64,000 nt of DNA. Source: Streptomyces sp. 2114.4. GTDB taxonomy: Bacteria > Actinomycetota > Actinomycetes > Streptomycetales > Streptomycetaceae. The stretch is from contig NZ_FYEY01000001.1 in assembly GCF_900187385.1 (NCBI RefSeq), forward strand, positions 3,968,001 to 4,032,000, read 5' to 3'. Positions 1 through 8,604 of this stretch are shown here, piece after piece (the first letter of the stretch is position 1; the number at the start of each line of letters is the position of its first letter). Position numbers and translations under genes: made by a program. The notes under the pieces were generated by a model. It saw nothing but the letters and a program-made list of their open reading frames with translations, had not been told where the DNA came from and searched no databases.

Positions 1-1432
1 TGAGCCGGGTGATCTCGGCGGACAGCTCCTCGACCGTACGGGCCTGCGCGTCCCGTACGACCGGCACGACCAGACCGCGGTCGGTCTGCGCCGCGAAGCC
101 CAGATGGACGGCGGGCAGCCGGACGATCTCCTGGGCCTTGGTGTCGACGGTGGCGTTGAGCTCGGGGAACCGTGCGAGCGCCGCCGTGGTGATCCGGGCC
201 AGCAGCGCGAGCAGCGACACCTTGGGGGCGCCCGCCACATTCATCGCCCTGCGGGCGGCGAGGAGTTCGGTGGCATCGGCGTCCACCCAGCAGGTCGCCT
301 CCGGGATCTCCCGGCGGCTGCGGCTGAACTTCTCGGCGGCCGCACCGAGCATCCCCTTCAGCGGGATCCGTTCCTCGCCCGCAGCGGCGCCGGCTCCCAT
401 GGATCCGGGGACCGTCACGGCTCCGGCGGCGGACGCGGCCCCCACCACGCCGGTCGCACCGGCGCCGACGATTCCTGCGGCACCGTTCGCCGCCCTGGCA
501 CCCACCGAGGCGACTACCCCGGCCCTCGCCGAGGGCTCCCGCTCCTGTCGGGCCCGGATCGCGCACTCGACGTCCGTACGGAGAATCAGTCCATCGCGCC
601 CGGATCCCGTCAGCTCCCGCAGATCCAGCCCGTTTTCCCGCGCCATCCGACGCACCAGCGGAGAAATGACGGCCACCGTACGGCTGTCGGCATCCACGGC
701 ACCGGCGCCGGTCCCGGCCAGCCCAGCCGCCCCGGCCGCCCCGGCCGCTCCAGCCGCTCCAGCCGCTCCAGCCGCCTCAGCCGGCCCTTCCGGACCGTTC
801 TCCCCGGTGACGCCGACCGCCCCCGCGGCCACCGCCCCGGCGTCGGCCGCCCCTGAGACACCGGGCGCACGATCGGCCGCTTCGACTCCCGCTCCCGCTC
901 CCGCTCCGGCCGAGCCGTCCGCCGCTCCTCCGGGTGCCCGCGACGCTCCCGCCATGGGGCTTGCCCCGCCCCCCGGCCGGATCCGGCGCCGCCGCGCCGC
1001 CGCCGCGCTCGTGCCGTACCCGACGAGCACATTTCCGGACCCGGCATCCGCCGCGCCCTCCCCGGCCGGAGCGGCGACACCGGCGGAAGGCGGCGCCGAA
1101 CCCCCCGCATCGGGTGCACCACCCGCCGCACCCGCAACGGCTCCCGGCCCCTCCCCAGGGCCTGCCCCCGCCAGATCATCGGGCACGGCCCCCACCGCGA
1201 CCGTCACCAGCGGCGCCCCCACCGGGACTTCCTCCCCCTCCGCACCGAAGCGGGCGGTCACCACGCCCCCATACGGGCACGGCACCTCCACCATCGCCTT
1301 TGCGGTCTCGACCTCCACCACCGGCTGGTCGATGGCCACCACCTCGCCGACCTCGACCATCCAGTGCACGATCGTCGCCTCGGTGAGGCCTTCCCCCAGG
1401 TCGGGCAACGTGAATTCGCGGACCACGGCCAT
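1..1432 (-). CDS. Branched-chain 2-oxoacid dehydrogenase E2 (dihydrolipoyl acyltransferase), C-terminus cut by window edge
   Basis: E2 core of the branched-chain 2-oxoacid dehydrogenase complex. It moves the acyl group from E1 to CoA through a lipoyl arm. The reverse strand from ATG 1432 opens with a lipoyl domain (PDLGEGLTEATIVHW; ETAKAM with lipoyl-lysine about residue 45). An Ala/Pro-rich linker follows, then an E3/E1-binding domain near residues 252-290 (VRRMARENGLDLRELTGSGRDG), then the start of the acyltransferase domain (GFAAQTDRGLVVPVV). The 477 visible codons end before the catalytic HxxxDG. Start and E1 beta stop overlap as TGATG, so the two are translationally coupled. The very long Ala/Pro linker also gives long meaningless open frames on the other strand. 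The organisation fits bkdC of Streptomyces, where isobutyryl- and methylbutyryl-CoA prime branched fatty acids and polyketides. Confidence 0.93.
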   Translation of the reverse strand, partial: MAVVREFTLPDLGEGLTEATIVHWMVEVGEVVAIDQPVVEVETAKAMVEVPCPYGGVVTARFGAEGEEVPVGAPLVTVAVGAVPDDLAGAGPGEGPGAVAGAAGGAPDAGGSAPPSAGVAAPAGEGAADAGSGNVLVGYGTSAAAARRRRIRPGGGASPMAGASRAPGGAADGSAGAGAGAGVEAADRAPGVSGAADAGAVAAGAVGVTGENGPEGPAEAAGAAGAAGAAGAAGAAGLAGTGAGAVDADSRTVAVISPLVRRMARENGLDLRELTGSGRDGLILRTDVECAIRARQEREPSARAGVVASVGARAANGAAGIVGAGATGVVGAASAAGAVTVPGSMGAGAAAGEERIPLKGMLGAAAEKFSRSRREIPEATCWVDADATELLAARRAMNVAGAPKVSLLALLARITTAALARFPELNATVDTKAQEIVRLPAVHLGFAAQTDRGLVVPVVRDAQARTVEELSAEITRL

Positions 1433-2469
1433 CACTCACCACGTCCCTCGGTCCAGTCCGACTCCCACTGGAGGCGGGCGACGGTGTCCAGGATCCGGTC
1501 CACGCCGGGCAGATGGTGCCGCTCCAGCATGGGGGGCGGATAGGGGACGTCGAACCCGGCGACGCGCAGGACCGGCGCCTCCAGGTGGTGGAAGCAGCGC
1601 TCGGTGATCCGTGCGGCGATCTCCCCTCCGGGACCGCCGAACCCGTTGGACTCATGGACGACCACGGCCCGTCCGGTCCGCCGTACCGAGGCGCAGACCG
1701 TGTCGTCGTCGAACGGCATCAGCGAGCGCAGATCCACGACTTCCAGGTCCCAGCCCTCCGCACCGGCGGCTTCGGCGGCCTCCATGCAGACCGGCAGCGA
1801 GGGGCCGTAGGTGATCAGCGTGGCACTGCTGCCGCGGCGGCGGACCGCGGCGCGGCCCAGCGGCGCGACCTCGGTGGGCGCATCGGGCGACCAGTCGGCC
1901 TTGGACCAGTACAGGCGCTTGGGCTCCAGAAAGACGACCGGGTCGTCGGAGGCGATGGCGGCGCGCAGCAGCCCGTAGGCGTCCTCGACGGTCGCCGGGG
2001 TGACGACCTGGAGCCCGGGGGTGGCGAGGTAATACGCCTCGGAGGAGTCGCTGTGGTGCTCGACCCCGCCGATGCCGCCGCCGTACGGGATGCGGACGGT
2101 CAACGGCATCGTCAGCGCACCGCGGGTGCGGTTGCGCATCCGGGCGACATGGCTGATCAGCTGCTCGAACGCGGGGTAGGCGAAGGCGTCGAACTGCATC
2201 TCGACGACCGGTCGCAGCCCGTACATCGCCATGCCGACGGCGGTGCCCAGGATGCCGGCCTCGGCGAGCGCGGTGTCGGTGCAGCGGTCCTCGCCGAACT
2301 CCTTGGCCAGGCCGTCGGTGACCCGGAAAACGCCGCCGAGGGTGCCGACGTCCTCGCCCATGACATGGACGGACGGGTCGTCGGCCATGGCGTCGCGCAG
2401 CGCGCGGGTCAGCGCCTGCGCCATGGTGGCGGGCTTGCGCGCGGTTGCCGGTGCGGCGGTGGTCGTCAT
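1432..2469 (-). CDS. Branched-chain 2-oxoacid dehydrogenase E1 beta subunit
   Basis: Beta subunit of the thiamine-diphosphate E1 (345 aa), which forms an alpha2beta2 tetramer and decarboxylates 2-oxoisovalerate and related 2-oxoacids. The transketolase pyrimidine domain is recognisable from MGEDVG, the EAGILGTAVGMAMYGLRPVVEMQF block and RIPYGGGIGG. The C-terminal transketolase domain contains the LITYG and EVVDLRSLMPFD segments. Its start ATG overlaps the E1 alpha stop (ATGA) and its stop overlaps the E2 start, so the three genes form one tight operon in the usual alpha-beta-E2 order. Length is typical for the family. Confidence 0.95.
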   Translation of the reverse strand: MTTTAAPATARKPATMAQALTRALRDAMADDPSVHVMGEDVGTLGGVFRVTDGLAKEFGEDRCTDTALAEAGILGTAVGMAMYGLRPVVEMQFDAFAYPAFEQLISHVARMRNRTRGALTMPLTVRIPYGGGIGGVEHHSDSSEAYYLATPGLQVVTPATVEDAYGLLRAAIASDDPVVFLEPKRLYWSKADWSPDAPTEVAPLGRAAVRRRGSSATLITYGPSLPVCMEAAEAAGAEGWDLEVVDLRSLMPFDDDTVCASVRRTGRAVVVHESNGFGGPGGEIAARITERCFHHLEAPVLRVAGFDVPYPPPMLERHHLPGVDRILDTVARLQWESDWTEGRGE

Positions 2470-3659
2470 GGCCTGGCCTCCTCGGCGGAGCCGTCGGCGC
2501 CCGCGGTGTCCTCGGTGTGTCCGTCGGCCTCGGCGTCCAGCTCGGCGCGCAACAGCGCAGCCTGGGCGCGCAGTTGGCCGGTCTGCTCGGCGAATACATG
2601 GGTGAACAGGTCCATCGGGTCCAGCTCCGGATCGGCGTTCATCCGCTCCCGGAGGCCGGCCGCCAGCTGCTCGGCGCCCTCCCGGGTGGCGGCGACGAAT
2701 TCGTCGGTGAGCAGATCGCGGGCCGCCAGCTCATGCTCCAGAAGGGCTATCGGGTCGTGCGACCGCCAGGTCTCGACCTCGGCGTCGCTGCGGTAGCGGG
2801 TGGCGTCGTCGGCGTTGGTGTGTGCCTCGATGCGGTAGGTGACGGCCTCGACCAAAGTGGGACCGCCGCCCCTGCGGGCCCGCTGCACGGCTTCGGTGAG
2901 CACCTCGTGCATGGCGGGCGCGTCGTTGCCGTCGACCAGGCGGCCCGGCATGCCGTATCCGACCGCCTTGTGGGCGAGGGACGGCGCGGCGGTCTGCTTC
3001 GCGAGCGGCACGGAGATCGCGAAGCCGTTGTTCTGGACGAGGAAGACCACCGGCGCCTGCCAGACCGCCGCGAAATTCAGCGCCTCGTGGAAGTCGCCCT
3101 CGCTCGTGCCGCCGTCACCCACCATGGCCAGCGCCACCACGTCGTCGCCCTTGAGGCGGGCGGCGTGCGCCAGGCCCACGGCATGCGGGAGCTGGGTGGC
3201 GAGCGGGGTGCACAGGGGGGCGATGCGGTGTTCGTGCGGGTCGTACCCGTTGTGCCAGTCACCGCGCAGCAGGGTCAGCGCCTGTACGGGGTCGAGGCCG
3301 CGGGCCACGGCGGCGAGCGTGTCGCGATAGCTGGGAAAGAGCCAGTCCCGGTCTTCGAGCGCCAGCGCCGCGGCGACCTCGCAGGCCTCCTGGCCCGTGG
3401 AGGACGGGTAGACCGCCAGGCGTCCCTGCCGGGTCAGGGCCGTGGCCTGGGCGTTGTACCGGCGGCCGCGCACCAGCTGGGCGTAGAGCCGGGTCAGCAG
3501 TCCGGAGTCGAGCCGGGCCGCGGCATCCGTGCCCAGGAGGCGGTACGGCTCCTCGTCGGGCAGGAGGGGCGCGGGATCGACGCGCGGACGCCAGGCGGGC
3601 GGGGGGCCGGCCAGGCTGCTCTTCTTCCTGCTGCTGCCGGGCTGCTCTAGGACCGTCAT
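2466..3659 (-). CDS. Branched-chain 2-oxoacid dehydrogenase E1 alpha subunit
   Basis: Alpha subunit of E1 (397 aa), carrying the thiamine-diphosphate site. The ThDP/Mg motif is visible as GDGGTSEGDFHEALNFAAV followed by NNGFAI, and SSTGQEA is also typical. The frame stays open upstream to 3932, but I place the start at ATG 3659 (MTVLEQPGSS) because a GAGGAGG ribosome-binding site lies 7 nt before it and upstream residues look random. This is the first gene of the operon. Its promoter must lie in 3660-3883, shared with the divergent Lrp/AsnC regulator, in a stretch that also holds a TetR-type palindrome and a DnaA-box match. Confidence 0.94.
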   Translation of the reverse strand: MTVLEQPGSSRKKSSLAGPPPAWRPRVDPAPLLPDEEPYRLLGTDAAARLDSGLLTRLYAQLVRGRRYNAQATALTRQGRLAVYPSSTGQEACEVAAALALEDRDWLFPSYRDTLAAVARGLDPVQALTLLRGDWHNGYDPHEHRIAPLCTPLATQLPHAVGLAHAARLKGDDVVALAMVGDGGTSEGDFHEALNFAAVWQAPVVFLVQNNGFAISVPLAKQTAAPSLAHKAVGYGMPGRLVDGNDAPAMHEVLTEAVQRARRGGGPTLVEAVTYRIEAHTNADDATRYRSDAEVETWRSHDPIALLEHELAARDLLTDEFVAATREGAEQLAAGLRERMNADPELDPMDLFTHVFAEQTGQLRAQAALLRAELDAEADGHTEDTAGADGSAEEARP

Positions 3660-3765
3660 GCCGAGCACCTCCTCGGATCGAAGGGGTGGCGCGATGCGCC
3701 TCATGTGGGTGGTGGGCGAACGGCGGGTGGGCAGGATGGAATCGGCCAGGGCGGGTACGCCCTGC

Positions 3766-3781
3766 CCTACCGATTGTTCGG
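3766..3781. promoter_or_regulatory. TetR-type 16-bp operator-like palindrome in the bkd intergenic region
   Basis: CCTACCGATTGTTCGG. On the other strand it reads CCGAACAATCGGTAGG, which differs at two positions from CCGAACGATCGGTCGG at 11484-11499. It lies between the divergent E1 alpha and bkdR-like genes. Assignment to the TetR protein at 4527-5117 is inferred from shared sequence with the two paa-associated sites. Confidence 0.6.
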
Positions 3782-3816
3782 TCGTTGATGCATTTTGGCT
3801 ACAGGCGCACTCAGCC

Positions 3817-3825
3817 TGTGGACAA
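3817..3825 (-). promoter_or_regulatory. DnaA-box match TTGTCCACA
   Basis: Plus strand TGTGGACAA is the reverse complement of TTGTCCACA, the DnaA box usual in Streptomyces oriC. It stands alone about 60 nt before the AsnC-type gene. Function unknown; it may titrate DnaA or be chance. Confidence 0.35.
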
Positions 3826-3883
3826 ACGGTTCTCCACAGCTTGAGATGAAGACAGGGCGTCCACAAAGGGGAGGCGGGACCAT

Positions 3884-4456
3884 ATGCCGGGCGAACAGAT
3901 GGCCAATTCCGACGGGCAGCCGCCCGCCCCACCCGCCGTCACCCCGCCGGCCCCCGCACCGCCGACGCCACCGGTCCAGGCACCAGCGCCGGCACCGGCC
4001 CCCGCCGCACGCCCGCTGGACACCATCGACCGCTCCATCCTGCGCATGCTGCAGACCGATGGCAGGGCCTCGATACGCTCCGTGGCCGAGCGGGTGCACG
4101 TCTCGCGCGCCAACGCCTACGCACGGATCAACCGGCTGATCGACGACGGTGTGATCCGCGGCTTCAGTGCCCTGATCGACCAGGAACGCGCAGGTCAGGG
4201 CGCTTCGGCATATATCACGCTGAAGATCGTGCAGAACTCCTGGCGGACCGTGCGCAAGCAGCTCACCGCGCTGCCGGGGGCCACCCACATCGCGCTGGTC
4301 AGCGGCGATTTCGATGTGCTGCTCCTGGTCCACACCAAGGACAACCGCGAGCTGCGGGAGCTGGTCCTCACCCGCATCCAGTCGATACCGGAAGTGCTCA
4401 GCACCCGCACCCTGCTGGTCTTCGAGGAGACCGACCTCGGGCCCGAGGAGGACTGA
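3884..4456 (+). CDS. bkdR: Lrp/AsnC-family regulator, BkdR-like
   Basis: Probable leucine-responsive type regulator of the divergent 2-oxoacid dehydrogenase operon (190 aa). Residues 1-45 are a disordered Pro/Ala tail. An AsnC helix-turn-helix follows (LDTIDRSILRMLQTDGRASIRSVAERV...ANAYARINRLIDDGVIRGF), then a RAM/AsnC ligand-binding domain (VSGDFDVLLLVHTKDN). The start ATG is preceded by GGGAGG. Divergent placement next to E1 alpha is the arrangement known for bkdR in Streptomyces, so the symbol rests on family plus position. The effector is probably a branched-chain amino acid or 2-oxoacid, which the sequence does not show. Confidence 0.85.
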   Translation: MPGEQMANSDGQPPAPPAVTPPAPAPPTPPVQAPAPAPAPAARPLDTIDRSILRMLQTDGRASIRSVAERVHVSRANAYARINRLIDDGVIRGFSALIDQERAGQGASAYITLKIVQNSWRTVRKQLTALPGATHIALVSGDFDVLLLVHTKDNRELRELVLTRIQSIPEVLSTRTLLVFEETDLGPEED

Positions 4457-4478
4457 TTCCCGGGGGCGGCCGGCAGAC

Positions 4479-4510
4479 ACCTGCGCAGGTCAGGACCTAC
4501 GCAGGTCAGG
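4479..4510. repeat. Two tandem 16-bp repeats, each with a 12-bp palindrome
   Basis: ACCTGCGCAGGTCAGG (4479-4494) is followed directly by ACCTACGCAGGTCAGG (4495-4510), one mismatch apart. The first 12 nt of the first copy are a perfect palindrome. It lies between the convergent stops of the AsnC-type gene and the TetR gene. It could be part of a bidirectional terminator or a protein-binding site. Confidence 0.6.
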
Positions 4511-4526
4511 CCCTGCGAGCCCGGCG

Positions 4527-5117
4527 TCAGGGCTTGCGCAGCCCCGCGAACGCCGTACGCACCACGGCCTCGGCGACCTCGTCACGGCTCACCGCACCGC
4601 CCCGCCCCGGCCGGTACCACTCCACAATCGAGTTGATCATGCCGAAGAGCAGACGGGTGGCCAGCCGGATGTCCACGTCGTCCCGGAGGTCACCGTCGGC
4701 TGCGGCCTGCTTGAGCAGGTCGGAGACCTCGTGGTCGAACTCCCGGCGGCGCTCCATGGCCCACCGCTCGGTGTCCGTGTTTCCGCGCACCCGCAACAGC
4801 AGCGTCACATACGGAAGTTCGTCCATCAGCACTTCGGCCACGCGCCGGGTGACATGCTCCAGCCGCTCGATCGCCCGCCCCTCAAGGGCTCCCGGCTCCT
4901 CCAGCACACCGAACAGCCCGTCCAGGGCGCGGCTTATGGCACGGCGCAGCAGCTCTTCCTTGCTGCGGACATGGTGGTAGATCGAGGACTTCGAGATGCC
5001 GGCCGCCTGGGAAAGGTGCTCCATGGACGTGCCGTCGTAGCCGCGCTCGATGAACACCTCGACGGCGACCGCGAGCAGCGAATCGGGCGTATAGGTGTCG
5101 CGCTTGGCCATGGTCAT
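4527..5117 (-). CDS. TetR-family regulator, probable PaaR-type repressor of phenylacetate genes
   Basis: A 196-aa TetR repressor. The N-terminal helix-turn-helix is typical (DSLLAVAVEVFIERGYDGTSMEHLSQAAGISKSSIYHHVRSKEEL, written here in pieces: motif around residues 10-55), and the rest is an all-helical ligand domain. Two in-frame ATGs exist at 5117 and 5111; I take 5117, but 5111 (MAKRD) is equally possible. The gene lies 11 nt after the stop of the 3-hydroxyacyl-CoA dehydrogenase gene, so it is the second gene of that operon. Three similar palindromes at paaN, paaA and bkd are natural operator candidates. By analogy with TetR-type PaaR of other bacteria, the ligand would be phenylacetyl-CoA (inference). 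Confidence 0.8.
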   Translation of the reverse strand: MTMAKRDTYTPDSLLAVAVEVFIERGYDGTSMEHLSQAAGISKSSIYHHVRSKEELLRRAISRALDGLFGVLEEPGALEGRAIERLEHVTRRVAEVLMDELPYVTLLLRVRGNTDTERWAMERRREFDHEVSDLLKQAAADGDLRDDVDIRLATRLLFGMINSIVEWYRPGRGGAVSRDEVAEAVVRTAFAGLRKP

Positions 5118-5128
5118 GATTAGAGCAC

Positions 5129-6640
5129 CTATCCCTCGAGGTCCGCACGGCGCCGTAGCGCCCAAGACGGTACGTAGCGTCCGCCGGCGTTCTGGTGGTG
5201 CATCGAGTCCAGCAGATCCCACACCCACTGGGCACCGAGGCGCTCGGCCCACTCCAGGGGACCGCCGGGGTAGTTCACGCCCAGCCGCATGGCCGTGTCG
5301 ATGTCCGCCGGACTCGCGACCCCACGGGCCGCGGCGTCCACGGCAAAGTCGATGATCATCGCGATGGTCCGGGCGACGATCATCCCCGGTACGTCCTCGA
5401 TGACGCTGACCTGCTTGCCCAGCGCCTGGAACAACCCGACCGCTTCGGCGAGGTCCGCCTCGGAGACGGCCGCCGAGGCCGCCAGGGCGATCCGGGTGGC
5501 GGCGCGGTAGTCCAGGGAGAGGTCGAAGCGGATGTACTTCCCATGGGCATTGGACGTCGCCGGATAGCCGTTGGTCAGCGCCAGACAGGCCCCGCCGGGC
5601 AGCCGGAGGAAGCCTTCCGACTCCCCCGGCGTCCGGTCGCGGGTGACCTTGATGCCCGCCTCCTCGATGAGCTCGCGCAGCACCACCGCGGGGCCGGGCA
5701 GCTTCGCGTGCAGGCCGACGGACGCGGGCGCCGGGCAGGGCGCGGCGGTCCGCGGTTCGGGCCGGGCGGCACCCTCGGAGTAGTCGAACCAGCCCCGCCC
5801 CGCCTTGCGGCCGTGCAGTCCGGACTCGACCAGCCGACGCTGCGCCAGGGAAGGCGTGAACTTCGGGTCCTGGAAGAAGGCCTGCCACACGGAGTGGGTG
5901 ACCGCCTCGTTCACGTCCTGTCCGATGAGGTCGGTCAGTTCGAAGGGCCCCATCTTGAAGCCTGCGCCGTCCCGGAGCACCGCATCGATGGTGGCCGGGT
6001 CGGCGACCCGCTCCTCGTAGGCACGCAGCGCTTCGGCGTAGAAGGGGCGGGCGATGCGGTTGACGACGAAACCGGGGGTGTCCGTACAGCGCACCGGCCT
6101 CTTGCCCCAGGCCGCGGCGGTGTCGTAGGCGGTGGTGGCGGCGGCCTCCTCGGTGGCGAAGCCGCTGACCACCTCGACCAGGGGGAGCAGCGGCGCGGGG
6201 TTGAAGAAGTGCATGCCCACACAGCGGCCGGGGTGGCGCAGCCGGCCCGCGACCGCGGTCACGGACAGCGAGGAGGTGTTGGTGGCCAGCAGGCAGTCGG
6301 CCGCCACGACGTCCTCCAGCGCGGTGAAAAGCTCCTGCTTGGCGGGCAATTGCTCCAGGATCGCCTCGATGACCAGTGCGGCGTCGGCCAGCTCCGGGAG
6401 GGCGGTGGCGGGGGAGAGGCGCCCGCGGGCGGCATCCCGCTCGTCCGCCGTGATCCGGCCCTTTTCGACCAGCCGGTCCAGCCGCGCCCCGATCGCCTCG
6501 GCGGCTTGTCCGGCCCGCCCGGGGGCGGTGTCATAGAGGCGTACGCGATGGCCGGCGACCAGCGCCACCTGCGCGATGCCCTGCCCCATGGTGCCGGTGC
6601 CCACCACTGCCACGGTGCTGCTGGTTGCGAGAGCCGTCAT
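5129..6640 (-). CDS. paaH: 3-hydroxyacyl-CoA dehydrogenase (PaaH-like, 3-hydroxyadipyl-CoA)
   Basis: NAD-dependent oxidation of a 3-hydroxyacyl-CoA to the 3-oxoacyl-CoA. Next to paaN, paaA-E and a TetR regulator, the likely substrate is 3-hydroxyadipyl-CoA in phenylacetate breakdown. The 503-aa protein begins with a Rossmann motif (VAVVGTGTMGQGIAQVAL) and carries NTSSLSVT, GMHFFNPAP (catalytic His) and DTPGFVVNR. A second HCDH C-terminal-like domain follows (GVNYPGGPLEW near the end), giving the long form seen in PaaH/FadB2-type fusions. It is divergent from paaN, with a TetR palindrome between the two. Confidence 0.88.
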   Translation of the reverse strand: MTALATSSTVAVVGTGTMGQGIAQVALVAGHRVRLYDTAPGRAGQAAEAIGARLDRLVEKGRITADERDAARGRLSPATALPELADAALVIEAILEQLPAKQELFTALEDVVAADCLLATNTSSLSVTAVAGRLRHPGRCVGMHFFNPAPLLPLVEVVSGFATEEAAATTAYDTAAAWGKRPVRCTDTPGFVVNRIARPFYAEALRAYEERVADPATIDAVLRDGAGFKMGPFELTDLIGQDVNEAVTHSVWQAFFQDPKFTPSLAQRRLVESGLHGRKAGRGWFDYSEGAARPEPRTAAPCPAPASVGLHAKLPGPAVVLRELIEEAGIKVTRDRTPGESEGFLRLPGGACLALTNGYPATSNAHGKYIRFDLSLDYRAATRIALAASAAVSEADLAEAVGLFQALGKQVSVIEDVPGMIVARTIAMIIDFAVDAAARGVASPADIDTAMRLGVNYPGGPLEWAERLGAQWVWDLLDSMHHQNAGGRYVPSWALRRRADLEG

Positions 6641-6694
6641 GCCAGCTGATCCTCCCCGACCGACTTTTCCACAGGCCGGCCGGACCCTCTTGCC

Positions 6695-6710
6695 CCGACC
6701 GATCGTTCGG
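6695..6710. promoter_or_regulatory. TetR-type 16-bp operator between paaH and paaN
   Basis: CCGACCGATCGTTCGG is the exact reverse complement of the site at 11484-11499. It sits in the 147-nt divergent promoter region and could control both directions. Confidence 0.72.
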
Positions 6711-6787
6711 TTACTCTAACTCCGTTGCCCTGTCCGCTCCCAGTCCCTATCCGCTCTCCGCCCAGCTCGACGAGGAGTTGGTCATCG

Positions 6788-8470
6788 ATGGCCGCCGAAA
6801 TGACCGCAGCGCAGTTGATCGAGAAGCACCGCCCGACCCTCGACCAGACGCTGGAGGCGATCCGCACCCGCGCGTACTGGTCCCCGCACCCCGAGCACCC
6901 GAAGGCGTACGGCGAGAGCGCCGCACCCGACGGGCTGGCCGCCTTCGAGGCCCTGCGCGGCCGCCGGTTCGAGCTCGACCAGCCGGGCACGGACGACTGG
7001 ACCGGCGAGGAAGTCTCGCCGTACGGCCTGAAGTTGGACATCAGCTATCCGCACCCGGACGTGGACGTGCTGCTGCCGGCCATGCGCGCCGCGCTCCCCG
7101 CCTGGCGGGATGCCGGCCCCGAGACGCGCGCGGCGGTGTGTCTGGAGATCCTGGCCCGGATCAGCGCCCGGACCCACGAGTTCGCGCAGGCCGTGATGCA
7201 CACCAGCGGCCAGGCCTTCATGATGGCGTTCCAGGCGGGCGGCCCGCATGCCCAGGACCGCGGCCTGGAGGCGGTGGCCTACGCGTACGCCGAGCAGGTC
7301 CGCATCCCGGAGCAGGCGCCGTGGTCCAAGCCGCAGGGCAAGCGCGACCCGCTCGAGCTGACCAAGAGCTTCACGGCCGTGCCGCGCGGCGTCGCCCTGG
7401 TGATCGGCTGCAACACCTTCCCGACGTGGAACGGCTATCCGGGCCTGTTCGCCTCTCTGGCGACCGGCAACCCGGTGCTGGTCAAGCCGCATCCGCGCGC
7501 CGTGCTGCCGCTGGCGCTGACCGTCAAGGTGGCCCGCGAGGTGCTCACCGAGGCCGGCTTCCCCGCCGACCTGGTGTGCCTGGCCGTGGACAGGCCGGAC
7601 GAGGGCCTGGCCAAGACGCTGGCCGTCCGCCCCGAGGTCCGCATCATCGACTACACCGGCTCGACCGCCTTCGGCGACTGGCTGGAGACGCACGCCCGGC
7701 AGGCGCAGGTCTTCACGGAGAAGGCCGGCGTCAACACCGTCGTCATCGAATCCACCGATGACTACAAGGGCATGCTCAGCAACCTCGCCTTCTCGCTGTC
7801 GCTCTACAGCGGCCAGATGTGCACCACTCCGCAGAATCTGCTGATCCCCCGCGACGGCATCACCACGGACGCCGGCCCGAAGTCGTACGACGAGGTGGTC
7901 AGCGACCTCGCGGGCGCGGTGGACGGCCTGCTGGGTGACGACGCACGGGCCAACGCCCTGCTGGGGGCCATCGTCAATCCGCAGGTCAAGGAGCGGATCG
8001 ATGCGGCGGCCGGGCTCGGCGAAGTGGCCCTGGCCTCCCGTGAGGTGCCCAACCCCGAGTTCCCCGGCGCCACGGTACGCACCCCGGTGATCGTCAAGCT
8101 CGACGGCGCCAAGCCGAACTCCGAGGCGGCCTATTTTTCGGAGTGCTTCGGCCCGGTGTCCTTCGCGGTGGCCGTCGGTTCCGCGGCCGAGGCGGTGGAT
8201 CTGCTGCGGCGCACGGTCCGCGAGAAGGGCGCCATGACGGTCGGCGCCTACACCACCTCCACCGAGGTCGAACAACTGGTGGAGGAGGCCTGTCTGGAGG
8301 AGTGCGCCCAGCTGTCGCTGAATCTGACCGGCGGGGTCTATGTGAACCAGACCGCGGCGTTCTCGGACTTCCACGGCTCGGGAGGCAACCCGGCGGCCAA
8401 TGCGGCGCTGTGTGACGGCGCCTTCGTGGCCAACCGCTTCCGGACGGTGGAGGTGCGACGGCCGGCATGA
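6788..8470 (+). CDS. paaN: Phenylacetic acid degradation protein PaaN (aldehyde dehydrogenase family)
   Basis: A 560-aa aldehyde-dehydrogenase-fold protein of the PaaN type, acting after epoxidation and ring opening in phenylacetyl-CoA catabolism (oxidising the ring-opened semialdehyde). Visible blocks include VPRGVALVIGCNTFPTWNG, the cofactor region, IDYTGSTAFGDWLE, and SLYSGQMCTTPQNL with the catalytic cysteine in GQMCTTPQ. The separate MaoC/hydratase domain of enteric PaaZ is absent, so a partner hydratase would be needed. Start ATG 6788 has GAGGAG upstream; ATG 6800 is possible. The frame runs upstream to 6725 but overlaps the promoter. It reads divergently from paaH. Confidence 0.88.
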   Translation: MAAEMTAAQLIEKHRPTLDQTLEAIRTRAYWSPHPEHPKAYGESAAPDGLAAFEALRGRRFELDQPGTDDWTGEEVSPYGLKLDISYPHPDVDVLLPAMRAALPAWRDAGPETRAAVCLEILARISARTHEFAQAVMHTSGQAFMMAFQAGGPHAQDRGLEAVAYAYAEQVRIPEQAPWSKPQGKRDPLELTKSFTAVPRGVALVIGCNTFPTWNGYPGLFASLATGNPVLVKPHPRAVLPLALTVKVAREVLTEAGFPADLVCLAVDRPDEGLAKTLAVRPEVRIIDYTGSTAFGDWLETHARQAQVFTEKAGVNTVVIESTDDYKGMLSNLAFSLSLYSGQMCTTPQNLLIPRDGITTDAGPKSYDEVVSDLAGAVDGLLGDDARANALLGAIVNPQVKERIDAAAGLGEVALASREVPNPEFPGATVRTPVIVKLDGAKPNSEAAYFSECFGPVSFAVAVGSAAEAVDLLRRTVREKGAMTVGAYTTSTEVEQLVEEACLEECAQLSLNLTGGVYVNQTAAFSDFHGSGGNPAANAALCDGAFVANRFRTVEVRRPA

Positions 8471-8567
8471 CGGGTGCGGGTGCCGGGTCCCGCGCCCCGG
8501 GTGCGGGGCCCGGCGCCAGGTGCGGGCCTGAGCCCGACTCGGGACCTGAGGCCCGGAGCGTTCTCCT

Positions 8568-8603
8568 GGGCCCCGTGCCGGACACCGGCGGTGCCCGGGG
8601 CCC
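8568..8603. terminator. Possible bidirectional terminator between convergent genes
   Basis: GGGCCCCG (8568-8575) and CGGGGCCC (8596-8603) pair around a GCCGG/CCGGC inner stem, between the convergent stops of paaN and the methyltransferase gene. There is no U-tract, as is common in Streptomyces. Confidence 0.4.
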
Positions 8604-8604
8604 G

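Noticed and set aside
9..1607. Long plus-strand open frame over the E2 gene
   Set aside because: Antisense shadow of a GC-rich gene with an Ala/Pro linker. The minus frame has lipoyl, E3-binding and acyltransferase motifs; the plus frame has none.
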